From Flaccisagitta enflata (taxonomy: Eukaryota > Chaetognatha > Sagittoidea > Aphragmophora), in NCBI GenBank assembly GCA_965153355.1, contig OZ231127.1, positions 59,830,001-59,894,000 of the forward strand: 64,000 nucleotides of DNA, in the 5' to 3' direction. Under the pieces are notes generated by a model. The model was given only the letters and a program-made list of their open reading frames with translations, made no database searches and was not told where the DNA came from. Both the position numbers and the translations under genes were made by a program. Below, piece by piece: positions 11,577-23,752 of this stretch (the first letter of the stretch is position 1; each line of letters starts with the position of its first letter).

Positions 11577-12207
11577 CTATCACTCTTTCTGATTTTTCTT
11601 TTTTGCGAAATTGCTTTTTAATTGCTCTCTCATCGCAACAGTTTTTTTTTCAGATCCCCAACCCCTTCATGAATTGCGATTAAGAACCCACTATGAAATT
11701 GAAAATTCTTGTGTCCTATATCTCGGTTTCCGTTGAACAGTCCTTGACACCAATTACCTGTATTTTATGTAGTAAGCACCTTGGACACTCTTGAAATTAA
11801 GACACGTCTGTGCCGTGTTTCCCTCTACTTAGCGATCACTTCACCGTAAGATTACAGGCGAACCCCGCTATAACGGCTCCGAGAACAACCGAAATTTTGA
11901 TACTCCGCATTCAACCCAATATTTTTCACATCATCATTCCCAAAATCTGTGGGTGAAAAAAAGAGGGGCGGTAATTGGCAGGGGGTGCGAGGAATGAAAA
12001 AATATAGTAGTTATCTGTTAGTGTTAGCTCGTAATTTGTGATCAAAAGCCCAACTAGAATTGCCATCAAGTTTACTTTCTTATCCTTAGACAACTGTTAA
12101 ACGGCACAACCACAAGTTGTTGCACAACTTTTCTTACAATTATATATATTTCTTTTAATCGGGTATGATCACAGCGAGCTTCAAATTATTGGGAGTTTTT
12201 TGGATTT
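10963..12207. other. Intergenic sequence with a (CT)n tract and a pogo-like end
   Basis: A CT run lies at about 11489-11573. Near 11861 the string ACAGGCGAACCCCGCTATAAC resembles a pogo/Tigger-type terminal repeat, but no partner end was found. No coding region is supported before 12208. Confidence 0.5.
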
Positions 12208-12585
12208 ATGGACTTTTTTGGGAGTGTTAATTCCATTCTTTCATGTTTTAGAAAACCAAGAGAGAATGTACTCATGCAACTTTTATATTCAAATTGTGTG
12301 CCTGAACTAACTTTTGGTGCAGCTGTGAAAGAGCTTACATCCTCAGAGGTGAACCAATTCAATGTTTCCGTGAACACGACAGCGCGCAGCAAATTCGGTT
12401 TTCGTCAGTGGCAGGGCATTCGCCAAATAAGAGAAGTGTATGGTTATGACTCAGTTGATGTGTTATATTTAAAAACAAAACGTCGTTTTCATGATGCTAT
12501 GCTGTCCCAAAGAAAATACATATTGAAATTTTTGGAAGGCCTGCAAAGAGAGGCTGAAGAGCAAGAGCGTTCACTTGTTCCTTGA
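12208..12585 (+). pseudogene. 5'-truncated non-LTR retrotransposon, C-terminal end of reverse transcriptase ORF
   Basis: The 125-codon frame resembles the region after the reverse transcriptase domain in many animal non-LTR elements. It has the segment VLMQLLYSNCVPELTFGAAV, then a short linker and FGFRQWQGIRQIREVYGYDS, and it ends in an acidic tail and TGA. From my knowledge of the family this is the C-terminus of ORF2. The endonuclease and catalytic palm are absent, consistent with a 5'-truncated insertion from target-primed reverse transcription. The frame is intact over its remaining length, suggesting a fairly recent copy. A tetranucleotide tail follows at 12703. The first ATG is not a true start. 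The clade is not resolved. Confidence 0.75.
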
Positions 12586-12702
12586 TTCTTGCGTTTATCT
12601 TACGTGCCTTTGTAGTAGTTTGTAGTTTTGGTGATTTATGACTGATGTGTGCTTTGTCGCATTTTATGTTGACGAAAATAAACATGATAATTATAATAAC
12701 AA

Positions 12703-12775
12703 TAGAATGAATGAATGTATGTATGAATAAATGAATAACAGAATGAATGAATGAATAAATGAATGAATGAATGCA
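12703..12775. repeat. (AATG)n tail after the LINE fragment
   Basis: GAATGAAT repeats, slightly degenerate, begin about 120 bp after the LINE stop codon and fade by about 12900. They probably represent the element's simple-repeat 3' tail. Similar AATG blocks lie at 21.65-21.80, 22.64-22.75 and 50.37-50.43 kb. Confidence 0.75.
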
Positions 12776-13112
12776 CAAGTGAATGAGAAATATACGGATG
12801 AAAGAAAAATGGATGTAAACGGATGAATAAATGATTGAACAGTTGAATAACGAATACATGACACAACCGACCAGAACTATGAATGCGGATGAATGGATGG
12901 ACTTCGCGTGTATGCAATCAAACGAACTGTGGACAATTTTACCCCGATCATACTTTTCTACTTTCATTTTTGTGAATTGATTCCTTTTGGTTGATATAAT
13001 AATTGAATAAAGAATGTTATTTTTTTTGTTGTTGTTAGCTTCTCATAATGCAGAAAGCCGAACAACCGATCGCAAATCACCCTCCCCACGAAAAAGTTAC
13101 ATTTAAATTTTT

Positions 13113-13230
<118 letters not shown>

Positions 13231-13443
13231 TATCTTACCACCCTGATCTGTCTCTGACTCTGTCTGGCAGTCTGTCTCTGTCTCTATATCTTGTGAGAGC
13301 ATTTTGTTAAATCTCTCCCCTCTGCCTTTATCCGCTTTTTTAACTAACCATCTGTCATACCATTGATTTATCTTTTTTTTTCTGTGTTCTTTGCATTTGA
13401 CTTGTACCGCTACACTAATTTGTGTGAATAAATGTCATATATA

Positions 13444-13621
<178 letters not shown>

Positions 13622-13989
13622 CGACTCCGTTACCAAAATGACAATCAGGGACCACCTCAGTTTGTGCGAAAAGTAGCAGAATTTGTGTTTCTTCCCCTGA
13701 CATAATTCAAGCAATATCCTTCAGTTTTGTACAACTACGGCGATGATAAACTTTGCAAGAGAGAGAGAGAGAACGAGAGAGAGAGAGAGAGAGAGACCAA
13801 TAGACAGACAGAGAGACAGACATACAGTAGCCATGACATGATAGGGCCTATTTCGATATGGAATAATCAATTTTTTGTATATCTTTCGTTTTTGATTTTG
13901 GTTTATGTAAACCATTATTGAATGTTGAAATATGTGTTTCCTTTAGCTATAAACTGCATGGTGGTCTTTTTCTTAATACTAATAATAGT
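13622..13989. other. Intergenic sequence without a gene
   Basis: Contains a short interrupted GA run (13757-13795) followed by GACAGACA tetramers. Nothing else recognisable. Confidence 0.45.
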
Positions 13990-14440
13990 CGTAAAAGCAT
14001 CAGATGGTCAGCGGTACCCGCGACCTGCTGGATTAGTTTGTGATTAAGATTGAGGGAATGTGCAGGGCAGCGGCTCCAAAGGGGTCGATGACCTATGCTT
14101 TCACACATATGAGGAGTTTTCTCCCCCTCCTCCCAGAAGCTAGGGAGGTGGGGGGGGGATGGCCGAAGTTAGTAGAATTTGGCATAATTCGACAGTAGTC
14201 AGCTCACATTGGCAAAAATTGGCCGAAATTGGCCGAATTTGGCCGAATTTGGCTGAATAGGGCAGAATTTGGCAGAATTAGGAAGGTTGTGGTAGAATTT
14301 CGCAGAATTTGTCGGGGACAGAGAAGGAGGAGGAGATGGAGAAGGAGGAGGAGAAAATCCCCCATATGTGTGAAAGCATGGCGAGGCTGCCCAAAAACAA
14401 GGACAATAAGTCCGCCGTGTGGAACGTAAACCGACGGACA
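13990..14440. mobile_element. Palindromic tandem-repeat element (family 2)
   Basis: The left end carries CAGCGGTACCCGCGACCTGC and GGGCAGCGGCTCCAAAGGGG. The middle is a degenerate TTGGCCGAA-type array (about 14158-14310). The right end has GAAAATCCCCCATATGTGTG and GGCTGCCC, the inverted counterpart of the left hairpin block. A class C/D-like hairpin-element fragment follows at about 14394-14460. No coding content. Confidence 0.5.
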
Positions 14441-14714
14441 GATTGACAATGCGTGACTAAAAAAATCGACGCTAACACTACTTTTTCGACGTTAGCATGC
14501 AACAGGTACTTAATTTGTGAGATGAATGGGCATTGGGCAGCCTTTGGTTTCTCGAGACAGTGATCAATAATAAACAGACGATAGTGCGCATGTATCGACA
14601 GATGATGATAGGCAATACGTGTTTGTGAGCAGATACAGCAACAGCGATTTTAAAACACAACACCAACGACAACAACAACTATACCTATCAACAATGACGA
14701 TACCAACAAAAACC

Positions 14715-14799
14715 AAAACCAAAAACAAAAACAAAAACAAAAACAAAAACAAAAACAAAAACAAAAACAAAAACAAAAACAAAAACAAAAACAAAAACA
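14715..14799. repeat. (AAAAAC)n hexamer array
   Basis: About 14 near-perfect AAAAAC units. Confidence 0.95.
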
Positions 14800-15604
14800 A
14801 TGTAAAGTTATATGGTATTTAGACAAATTGGGACATTGCTGTCAAATAAGAAATGAATTTCCCCCATCCGGCTTTGCCTGCGATCGGAAGTTTAAAACGA
14901 CATTCAATTTTTTTATCTTTTCTTTTTTTTTTTCTTTTTCTTTTTTTTTTTTTTTTTGAAGTTCGACGTAAATTTAGCCTCGACCTGATTTTTTTTTTTT
15001 TGCTTTGAATCTTTGAATTTCATTGTAACGCGTAAATTTTTACCTCATTGTAATCAAGAAGAGTTCTATAAATGATGTGAAATACGAGAGATAATTCACG
15101 GCATTTTTTTACTAATCATTTTACCATGCTTCAATCGATTTAAGTGACGAGCACGCGGTCCGTCAATCGGTCCATCCATCGGTCATTTGAAGATCTAAGC
15201 CCAACGCCATTTCATGCATGAATGACCATTTGCCTCTAGCCCTGTCTACTTATAGCCTTGTTTAAAAAAGAAATAAATGAAAAAAAAACTAAGTTATTTT
15301 AAGATATGTTAGTTCCCTCATTTTATGGTTCCTCGCATCAGTATAATAGGTGGAACAGTATGATAGGTGGAACAGTATGTATGAATTAGTAATTAATGAT
15401 TATTCATTACAGGGTCTAATTCAGATATTTTCAATCACATCGACCATATGCTGTCAAACATACTCACATTTCAGAAAATGGGTTGATTGAAGGGTCGCGT
15501 GCGGCTGGTCGAGGCTAGTGATATGGAAGACGAACCAACCGACCAAGAAACCGACGGACGGACTGAGAAGTGACAACTTTTCAAACCATTCGTAGGTTCG
15601 TTCT
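14800..15604. other. Intergenic sequence without a gene
   Basis: T-rich tracts at 14909-14958 and 14990-15000. A GGTGGAACAGTATG string is repeated near 15350-15378. A short hairpin-element remnant lies near 15530-15570. No gene is supported. Confidence 0.45.
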
Positions 15605-15825
15605 TGGTCGCGTGCACGCCACTCAATGACAGGCTAAGCCTGTTGGTTGAGTTGTTGGTCCGTCCGTCCGTCTATCCGTCAGTCTGTTGGCATTACTTTG
15701 CATTTTCGTCGTTTACAGGTGATTTTTGCATAACTGCCCCTGCCCAGATACTGAGTTAGCAATATTTCATCATCGTACATGCCCACCTGCACACAACTGA
15801 GGAAGTCTTGTATCCGGCCTTGTGT
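15605..15825 (-). mobile_element. HINE-like hairpin element, class A
   Basis: Read right to left: ACACAAGGCCGGATACAAGA, a GGGCAGGGGCAGTTATGCA block, a GACGGACGGACC array and a terminal hairpin around GTCGCGTGCACGCCAC. One hairpin arm has a mismatch. Confidence 0.55.
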
Positions 15826-15939
15826 AAGTTACGCTGAAATTCCCGACTCGAGTTGCCCGTGAGTTGAGAAAATGGATGTGCTATCATATATCACTACGGA
15901 TTTGTTACAGTTATGACACCCTTCAACTCAGGCACAATC

Positions 15940-16893
<954 letters not shown>

Positions 16894-17000
16894 AAAACAC
16901 TTTATACGTCATTACACGTTTGCATCCACCATATGGCCCATTTAACCAGGTGTCGAAAGCCACTGGGAATACCCCTCCCCTGATGTGACGATATTGACAC

Positions 17001-17047
17001 CTCTCTCTCTCTCTCTCTCTCACTCACTCACTCACTCACTCACTCAC

Positions 17048-17129
<82 letters not shown>
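17001..17129. repeat. (CT)n with (CACT)n centre
   Basis: CT run, then about eight CACT tetramers (17022-17052), then CT again. Confidence 0.95.
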
Positions 17130-17133
<4 letters not shown>

Positions 17134-17326
17134 CCAAGGCCTTGGTTCTGAAGCCCTACGTTTTTTCTGGCAAAATTCATTTCGCTTCCGGTCTTTCTTT
17201 TGACGTCAAGTCTCAGACAAAAGTCAGGGTCACTCTTCATTTTCTAATTTGTTTGCTTCTTCTCCTTTTGTTGGCGGCTTCCTCTCTCTTTAGATTCCTT
17301 TTCTTATCTCCATAATATTGTTTTTC

Positions 17327-17327
<1 letters not shown>

Positions 17328-17423
<96 letters not shown>

Positions 17424-17430
17424 CGTTGTC
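17328..17430. repeat. (GTT)n microsatellite
   Basis: About 32 GTT units, ending in GTCGTTGTC. Confidence 0.95.
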
Positions 17431-17979
17431 GTGCTGCGGCCCTAATAGCTGGAATCTTTCTGTAGATGATTTCCGTTTGGATTAGTGAAACTGTCTGAAC
17501 CCAAAACTACAAAAAATCCCCGAGAATTCCATTTGCTTTTTTACCCAAACGGATACTTTGCTAACATGATATTAGAGTTCATATAACCATCGCTCATTTC
17601 AGTCTCATAAGTCATAATGTCTAGCTAAAACAAGAAAGTATCAACTCAAGTTTTATTATGATAAGCAGATTCTATTAAAGGCACATTTTGGCAAAACTAT
17701 GCAGGCTGCATACAGTGGGCAAGGAAAATTAGACCCAAAAGAGGCAAAACGAACAAGCGGACGAAAAAAGGTCAGGCGGTTGACTCACCTCCTGAGCAGA
17801 CCTGTACATTTTGCTTTCCTTCCGAGTAGCAGGATTTTCCCACTCAAACCTTCCGACTTTATCTACATCTGTATATAACCACTAATGTTTTAAGTATAAA
17901 AGACTTAAGCATCTGTAATAATCATTGATTATTTCATAAAAACTCCCTATTTTCATCGAAACAAACCTGTATAAAAGTA
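17431..17979. other. Intergenic sequence without a gene
   Basis: No coding or repeat feature was recognised before the pogo-like element. Confidence 0.4.
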
Positions 17980-18445
17980 CAGTGGAACCCCGCCTCTATA
18001 ACAACGCCTTTATAATTACCCCGCCTTTAAAAGACAAAACACTCAATACCCAAAATTATTCAGGCTTTTATAATGTTATAATACCCCTGCTTAATAGCCT
18101 CTGCTTTAAAAGTGACTCGCCTTTCTAGGTCAAATTTTTTAGGCCCTTTATGTTATTTCCCCTATGATAAAGGTCAATTTTTTTTTTTGATAGTAAAATA
18201 AAATCTTCACAAGATATTGAATAACAAAAAATATGTTGAAACAATATTTTGAAAAGAAAATTATCATAAATTAGTATTTTAAATTGCATATAGATTACGT
18301 GTTAGCATTTTTCCTACAACGCTTATAATATTCTTTTATATTATGGTAATAAAATAATGATTATCAAGTTTCATAATAATCGTCCCCCACTTTAATGGTC
18401 AAAAATATCCAGTCCCATCAAGACCGTTGTCCTGAGGTCTGGCTG
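17980..18445. mobile_element. pogo/Tigger-like MITE, about 466 bp
   Basis: The left end is TA then CAGTGGAACCCCGCCTCTAT. The right end in reverse complement reads CAGCCAGACCTCAGGACAAC after TA. TA lies at 17978-17979 and 18446-18447. The CAGTGGAACCCC start followed by CTATAAC is typical of pogo-family terminal repeats. There is no transposase frame, so it is non-autonomous. The inverted repeats are diverged. Confidence 0.55.
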
Positions 18446-18884
18446 TATATCTGGTGGAGCTAAAACAATCACCTTTATTTCTTATGGAAGATATCTTAAT
18501 GGATGAAGAGCATTACATTCAAAAACAAAACTAGTGCTTTTAGTTTTCTCTTTTAAAGTAAATAGTGCTATTTTTAAGAGGAATGATGATGATGATGCAG
18601 TCTAGACACTGAAAACCTTTGTTTAGGAGATCCGAAGTTTTCTGCAATGCCATTTCTTTTTATCACTTCTATAAAGTGTATACCATCTAATGCAATGATA
18701 AAAAAACTAAATCACAAAAACTTTTTTCTTCTGTCTTTTTTCTTTTTTCATCTGTCTGTCTATCCAACTGTCTTCGTCTCTCTCCCTGTCCTTTTACTTT
18801 TTCCTCTTCTCATTTTTTTTTGTTTTCTTTTTTTCTTCATCTTCTTTTCTTTTTCTTCTTTAACCTCTTTTTCTTCTCTTCTTC
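18446..18884. other. Intergenic sequence without a gene
   Basis: AT-rich sequence passing into a T/C-rich stretch. No gene is supported. Confidence 0.4.
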
Positions 18885-18991
18885 TTTTTCTTCCTCTTCC
18901 TCTTCTTCTTCTCCTTCCTCTTCCTCTTCTTCTTCTCCTTCTTCTTCTTCTTCTTCTTCTTCTTCTTCTTCTTCTTCTTCTTCTTCTTCTT
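18885..18991. repeat. (CTT)n microsatellite, imperfect
   Basis: CTTCTT runs with CCTCTT interruptions in the left half and pure CTT in the right half. Confidence 0.93.
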
Positions 18992-19395
18992 CTCACAAAT
19001 TTCCGAGATACCTCCTGATCTTCCGAGTAGCGGCGCTACTCGCTACTGCAGAATGTACAGGTCTGCTCCTGAGTCCTGTGACATATGAATGGACTTTGTA
19101 CAAATTTGATAATGCCCTTTAATTGTAGTAAGTGCGCTGTTGTGCGCTGATCGAAGGCTGCTGTCTGTATGCAATATTGCACAAAAGGTGACGGATCTGT
19201 AGAAATAGTGTGCAGATGTACGGCAGTAAGTGAACGTGAAAAAGAAATACTCAAGATTGTCAGCGATACACACAAAATTATATGCGATCCAAACGATATA
19301 TCAGCGCATCTCACCCAGAAATTCTTCTCTGACGCTTTCATAACCACCTTCCCCACCCACCAGCCGATCCTTCCAGCTCCTCCCCCCCCCCTCCA
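18992..19395. other. 3' flank of the ankyrin gene
   Basis: Downstream of the minus-strand ankyrin stop codon. It contains a G/C tract at about 19381-19392. No second gene is supported; the short frames on both strands have no recognisable domain. Confidence 0.4.
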
Positions 19396-19401
19396 TTTAT
19401 T
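19396..19401 (-). promoter_or_regulatory. Candidate polyadenylation signal of the ankyrin gene
   Basis: AATAAA on the minus strand, 24 bp after the TGA at 19425. Position and orientation fit a very short 3' untranslated region. No downstream GU-rich element was verified. Confidence 0.45.
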
Positions 19402-19424
19402 TACACATTTAAACACATATTAAA

Positions 19425-20790
19425 TCACTCGCGCGCAGTTCTCTTCACAAACTCTTCCAAGTAGTTTTTGGTCTGCGAAGCTCCGTTAATTTCCGCCCAA
19501 TCTCGCGCCGTTTTCCCTTCTTTATCCTCAATGAGCGGATCTACCCTCAAGAAGAGCGCATATTGAACGGCGTCGAGTCTGTTCCAATAAGCGGCGAAAT
19601 GCAAGACGGTCCATCCGTTGGCGTCGACGGCTTTCATATCGGCGCCGTAAGCCGCGAGGATCTGCAACACACGAACGTCGCCGCCCGTCGCCGCGAAATG
19701 CGACGCCGTCTTACGTCGGATTTTCGTTTTACGATTTGGATCCGCGCCGTAAACCAAAAGCAATTCCGTGAGACGCTCTCGTTTCGCCAAAGCGGCTTCC
19801 ATGAGAAGACTCGATTCCGTTTTGCCGTTCCAGTATCCGTAATCCGGCTGCGTGGCGCCGCGCTGCAGTAACTGCCGGGCGCGTCGCGCGTCGTTGCGCG
19901 CTACGGCGAGACGCAACTGCCGGAAAGCCCTCACGTCGCGATGACGTTGTCTGTGGCGATGATGTTTTTTAGTGTTAGATTTTCCGCTGTCTTTGCTGTT
20001 GCTGTTGTTACGACGCTGTAGATGTTTTTCTCGTTCCTTCGCCAGCAGTTTCGCGACAGACTCCCTTTCTTTTTCTTCGTCGTTGTCTTTCCCTTTCTCC
20101 GTCACTTCATTTCCTTCTTTTACGTCGATTTTTACGGCTTCGTTTCTTCCATCTTCTTGTCCTTCGTCGTCATCGTTTTTCCGGCTCATCCTGCCGACGC
20201 CTCTCAAGATGGCGGCGCCGCGGGCGGAATCTACCGACTCTCTCGTCAATCCGGCGACCACCGCCCTCACCGCGCCGACGCCTCTCGTCGATCCAACGCC
20301 GATTGGTCTGCTCGGCACGCCGCCTGTCGGTCTGTTTGCCTCGCTGACGATACTCCCGGCTCTTTCATCTCCGAGGATTATCCCACTGGACGTCCCAATG
20401 CCGACGCCGTCTGCCACGATGACGCCGCCTCCCTCGCCGCCATCTCCGCCGCCGTCACCGCCGTTACTTCTCGTAGCGCCATCCCCAATCTGCTTCCTCA
20501 CCCAATTCTCCATTTTACTCTTCAGAAACTCCTCCATATCTTTCTTTTTGGCTCTGACGGCGACGTCCAAAACGGAAATGCCGTCTTTGGTTCTTCTTTC
20601 GACGTCGCCGTCTCGCGCCAGCAGTTCTTCCATCGTAGCTACGACGCCGCCGTAAGCCGCGTAATGCAGCGCCGTCCGTCCGCCGACGTCGACGAAATTC
20701 GGATCGGCGCCAAATCGAGTCATCAAACGAACGATCGTCGTCAACCCGCGCTGAGCGGCGTCCATCAACACGGTGCGACAGGAACCGCAG

Positions 20791-20882
<92 letters not shown>

Positions 20883-21192
20883 AACTTCGTTGACATCGTT
20901 TTTGTCATCACCGGCGATATAGCCAGGATTCCACATGACGCGTTTCGGGTTGACGCCATATTCCAGCAGCCTTTTGACTTCCTCGGTTCTGTTGCCCTCG
21001 ACGGCGCGTCTCAAGTAGTAAGGACCGAATGTCTCGTAAGGCACCGATGATGCGTTTCCGGCCAACACGTTGGTCAACAGGATGGCGCATTCGTTGCCCA
21101 GCTGGGCGGAAATTTGACGGCCCACGTCTAAACAGGTTTTGCCACCGCGTCTCTCGCGTAACGTAACGTCAACACCCATCTGAATGCCGTAA
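19425..21192 (-). CDS. Modular ankyrin-repeat protein, last exon
   Basis: This exon encodes about 588 residues of an ankyrin-repeat protein, probably an intracellular protein-protein interaction scaffold. It starts after a CCCCCAG acceptor and continues the preceding module at YGIQMGVDV. Two full ankyrin modules follow. One starts at YLRRAVEGNRTEEVKRLLEY, about residue 711 of the joined product, and is interrupted by a poly-Asn loop of about 30 residues. The other starts at FRQLRLAVARND, about residue 1075, and contains GANGWTVLHFAA-like helices and ends in KTARDWAEING. Between them is a charged, low-complexity linker (Gly, Asp, Glu, Lys, Arg, Ser). The stop is TGA at 19425. Length 1768 nt leaves one nucleotide for the split codon, in phase with the exon at 23408-23697. 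Unlike earlier modules, these two have no introns. Confidence 0.85.
20790..20881 (-). repeat. Coding (AAC)n microsatellite: poly-Asn loop
   Basis: About 30 AAC codons on the minus strand sit between helix pairs of an ankyrin module (after NDVNEV, before CGSCRTVLMDAA). The position matches the variable loop between the first and second repeats in the other modules. The frame stays open across it. Confidence 0.9.
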
Positions 21193-21267
21193 CTGGGGGA
21201 AAATGGGGAAGATGGACGAACATCATGCAGTAGATATTTGGCGAAACAAAAGGAGAGAAAAGGTAAA

Positions 21268-21565
21268 ACAAGCCCGACCGGGCAAAGATGCGTCCGGACT
21301 GTGTCTCTGCGTGTATTGATCATGTGACATATACGGAGAGACAGATAGACGAACAGACGGGTGAAACGACTGAGTAATAGAGGAGGCTCTCAAAACATGA
21401 TGGTTGATCATTTGTTTCAGTGTAGGATCTCACCGTGGCCAAAAACAGCCGAGAAACGCGGTTTTTGAACAGGCGTTACGGACCGACCGACGGACGGACC
21501 GACGGACGGACGGACGGACGGACGGACGGACAAACCCTCTTATAGAGATGCGAGGACGCATCTAA
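21268..21565 (+). mobile_element. HINE-like hairpin element, class B
   Basis: The 5' end is ACAAGCCCGACCGGGCAAA with subterminal GATGCGTCC. There is a GACGGACC array near 21480-21530, then TTATAGAGATGCGAGGACGC and ATCTAAAA. Same design as 8342-8646. It lies in an ankyrin intron, opposite to the gene. Confidence 0.65.
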
Positions 21566-21811
21566 AAAGTGGAAAAAAAAAGAAAAAGAAAAAGAAAAAA
21601 ATAGAAGAAAAGAAAAAGAGAAACATAAATCGAGTGAAAGATTGATTAAAAAAAAAGAATGGATAAATGAAAGAATGAATGAAGGATTGTATGAGTGAAT
21701 GTAGGAATGGAAGACTGAATGAATGAATAAATGAATAAATGAATGAATGAATGAAGAAAAAAAACCGAATAGATAGATGAATAAGTATGTAAATGAGTAA
21801 GTAAATAAATA
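21566..21811. repeat. A-rich tract and degenerate (AATG)n
   Basis: AAGAAAAAG-type runs (21575-21655), then AATGAATG and AATAAATG tetramers to about 21780. Intronic. Confidence 0.8.
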
Positions 21812-22602
21812 CAATCGAGCTTCACTACAGCGCACCCGCCTATAAGGCATGATTCACTATAGCGCATGAAAAATGTTTTTTTTTTTGTGAACGTTTTGCT
21901 CACTTTGAAGGCATCTGACAAACAAAGTGTTTTAAGGATGAGGAGGTGGATGAGCTAAGGGTTGAAGAGAAGGAAAAACCGCAAAAGACAGAGAAGAAAT
22001 ACCGATGAGAGCAATAACAATGGTGAAGAGAAATACCGATGATGAGAAGGAGCATCAATAATTAAGATGAAGAGCAAATGAAGAAAGAGGAGGGAGATGA
22101 TGAAGAAGAGAAGTGAAAAATTGATATGCCGATAAATCCAATACAATACAATAAAAGATTGATGATACCATGTTAGTGTGTGATTGACATTTTCAACCAC
22201 TTTGTTTTTAGAGTAAAAGAATGGTCGCTAGCATACTCGTTTCAAAATCAGTAAAAGTGACACACTCTGATCTATCCTTATTTTTTGAGCACTGCAGTCA
22301 CTTTTCTAGTCTTATTAGTGGTAAGCTAGGTGGCAGGCTGGTTAATGAAAAATGATAACAGTGATACTGTTTATATTTTGCAAAAAGTATAGGAAGATCC
22401 AAATTATTTTTGTTGCCATTTCAAAGCATCCATCTATGCCTATTTTATTGTGTATCAAACCAAAAGATAGAATAAGTTAAGCATATTTGAACCTTATGTA
22501 TCAGTATGGTGCAGAAATATTCATGCTTGGCTATAAGGCACCCCGCCTAGAAGGCATGAAATCAACTGGTCCCTTGAGATGCCTTCTAGTGAAGCTTAAC
22601 TG
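21812..22602. mobile_element. pogo-like MITE, about 791 bp
   Basis: The left end CAATCGAGCTTCACTACAGC and reverse-complemented right end CAGTTAAGCTTCACTAGAAG form imperfect inverted repeats of about 18 bp, flanked by TA at 21810-21811 and 22603-22604. The CAGTTAAGCTTCACTA type end is characteristic of pogo/Tigger elements. The interior is AT-rich with GAAGAGAAATACCGATGA repeated twice near 21980-22045. No transposase frame. Intronic. Confidence 0.65.
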
Positions 22603-22639
22603 TAGTAAAAAAATAACTAAATAAACCACTAAGTAAATA

Positions 22640-22745
22640 AATAGAAAAATAAATGAATAAATAAATGAATGAATGAATGAATGAATGAATGAATGAATGT
22701 ATGAATGAATGAATGAATGAATGAATGAATGAATGAATGAAAGAA
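22640..22745. repeat. (AATG)n microsatellite
   Basis: About 25 AATG units. Translated frames (SFIHSFIH) are artefacts. Confidence 0.92.
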
Positions 22746-22765
22746 AATAAAGAAAAATAGCAGCC

Positions 22766-23384
22766 CAAAGGCAGTAAGTGGTCAGCGGTACCCGTGCCCT
22801 GCTTGAGTAGTGTGTGATTTAGGTTGAGGGGGAGCAGGGCAGCGGCCCCGAAGGGGACGAGGTCCTGTAGAACACAGGGGGAATCTGTCCGTCCGTCCGT
22901 CAGTCCGTCCGTCCATTCGTCCCCCCCCCGCCCCATCCTCATGGCTTCGTCTCCTTTGGGGCCTATTCTGACCCAAATTCTGCCAAATAGCCCAAATCCA
23001 AGCAATATGGCCCAAATCTAAGCAAAATGGCCCAAATCCAAGCATAATGGCTCAAATCCAAGCAAAATGGCCCAAATCTGGTCAAAATCTAGGTAATCAG
23101 AAGGCTGCAACATAGTCTAAGGGCCAAAATAATGTACCTCAGAAGCCAGAAGTAGGGTTTTCTGGCCAATTTGGGCCACTTTCTGGATTTGGGCTCAGGC
23201 TTGGGCCATTTGATAGAATTTGGGCCATATCCTGATTTGGGCTATGGCAGAATATGGGTCAGAATAGGCCTCAAGGCAAAGGCCCCTGAGCTAGGGCGAG
23301 GACGGGCTGTGGGACGGACGTGCGAATGTCGGACAGATTCCCCCTGTGTTCTACAGGACTTCGTCCCCTTCGGGGTCGCTGCCC
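22766..23384. mobile_element. Palindromic tandem-repeat element (family 2)
   Basis: The left part has GTCAGCGGTACCCGTGCCCT, GGGCAGCGGCCCCGAAGGGG and CCTGTAGAACACAGGGGG. The right part has the inverse: CCCCTGTGTTCTACAGGACT and CCCCTTCGGGGTCGCTGCCC. The middle holds about 20-bp ATGGCCCAAATCCAAGCAAA units (22970-23080). The element lies in the ankyrin intron and its inner end is 23 bp from the AT donor. Confidence 0.7.
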
Positions 23385-23407
23385 AAAAAACAGTTTTTTT
23401 TTCTTAT

Positions 23408-23697
23408 GCGAGTGCGTCGAGATTGTTCTGCGCGGCCGCCACGTGCAACACGGTCCACCCTTCGCCGAGCGTGCGCGCGTTGATGTCGGCCCCGTGATCC
23501 AGAAGCTCTTCCATGATGTCGACGACCCCTCGATAGGCCGCCAAATGAATCGCCACGACGCCGCGATGAATGCGTTGATTCAGCAAATTGTCAGCGCCTG
23601 ACTTGACCAACAGCAAATGAATGATCGGCTTCGTGGAGTTGAAAGTCGCGTAGTGCAGCAAGTTGGCGCGCACAACGGTCTTGTAGCGGGAATAGAC
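23408..23697 (-). CDS. Modular ankyrin-repeat protein, internal exon
   Basis: Encodes 96 full codons of an ankyrin module, starting VYSRYKTVVRANLLHYATFN and containing three repeats, with typical HLAAYRGVVDIMEELLDHGA and a GWTVLHVAAAQNNLDALA end. The acceptor CTCTCAG at 23698 is canonical and begins in phase 0. The exon ends in phase 2 after CTCGC, where the donor reads ATAAGA. Its reading frame runs into TAA immediately after the proposed splice site. The join to the next exon restores a paralogous sequence, which supports the boundary. Confidence 0.8.

Positions 23698-23700
<3 letters not shown>

Positions 23701-23749
<49 letters not shown>
23701..23749 (-). repeat. (CT)n microsatellite serving as polypyrimidine tract
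   Basis: On the gene strand about 24 CT dinucleotides end directly in the CAG acceptor of the exon at 23697. The intron is only 172 bp (23698-23869). Confidence 0.85.

Positions 23750-23752
<3 letters not shown>

Larger units (their letters stand above)
21193..23407 (-). other. Intron of the ankyrin gene with AT-AG ends
   Basis: Flanking exons fit only if the upstream exon ends after CTCGC and the downstream exon starts at TTACGGC (LDALA then YGIQMGVDV, matching LEALKYGIRMGVDV in the neighbouring module). The intron then begins ATAAGA instead of GTAAGA and ends CCCCCAG. It contains a class B hairpin element, a pogo-like MITE, AATG arrays and a family 2 element. The family 2 element begins 23 bp from the donor. 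Confidence 0.6.

Noticed and set aside
19563-21050. Plus-strand open frames of up to 342 codons opposite the ankyrin exon
   Set aside because: GC-rich antisense shadow. The minus strand shows clear ankyrin homology across splice joins.
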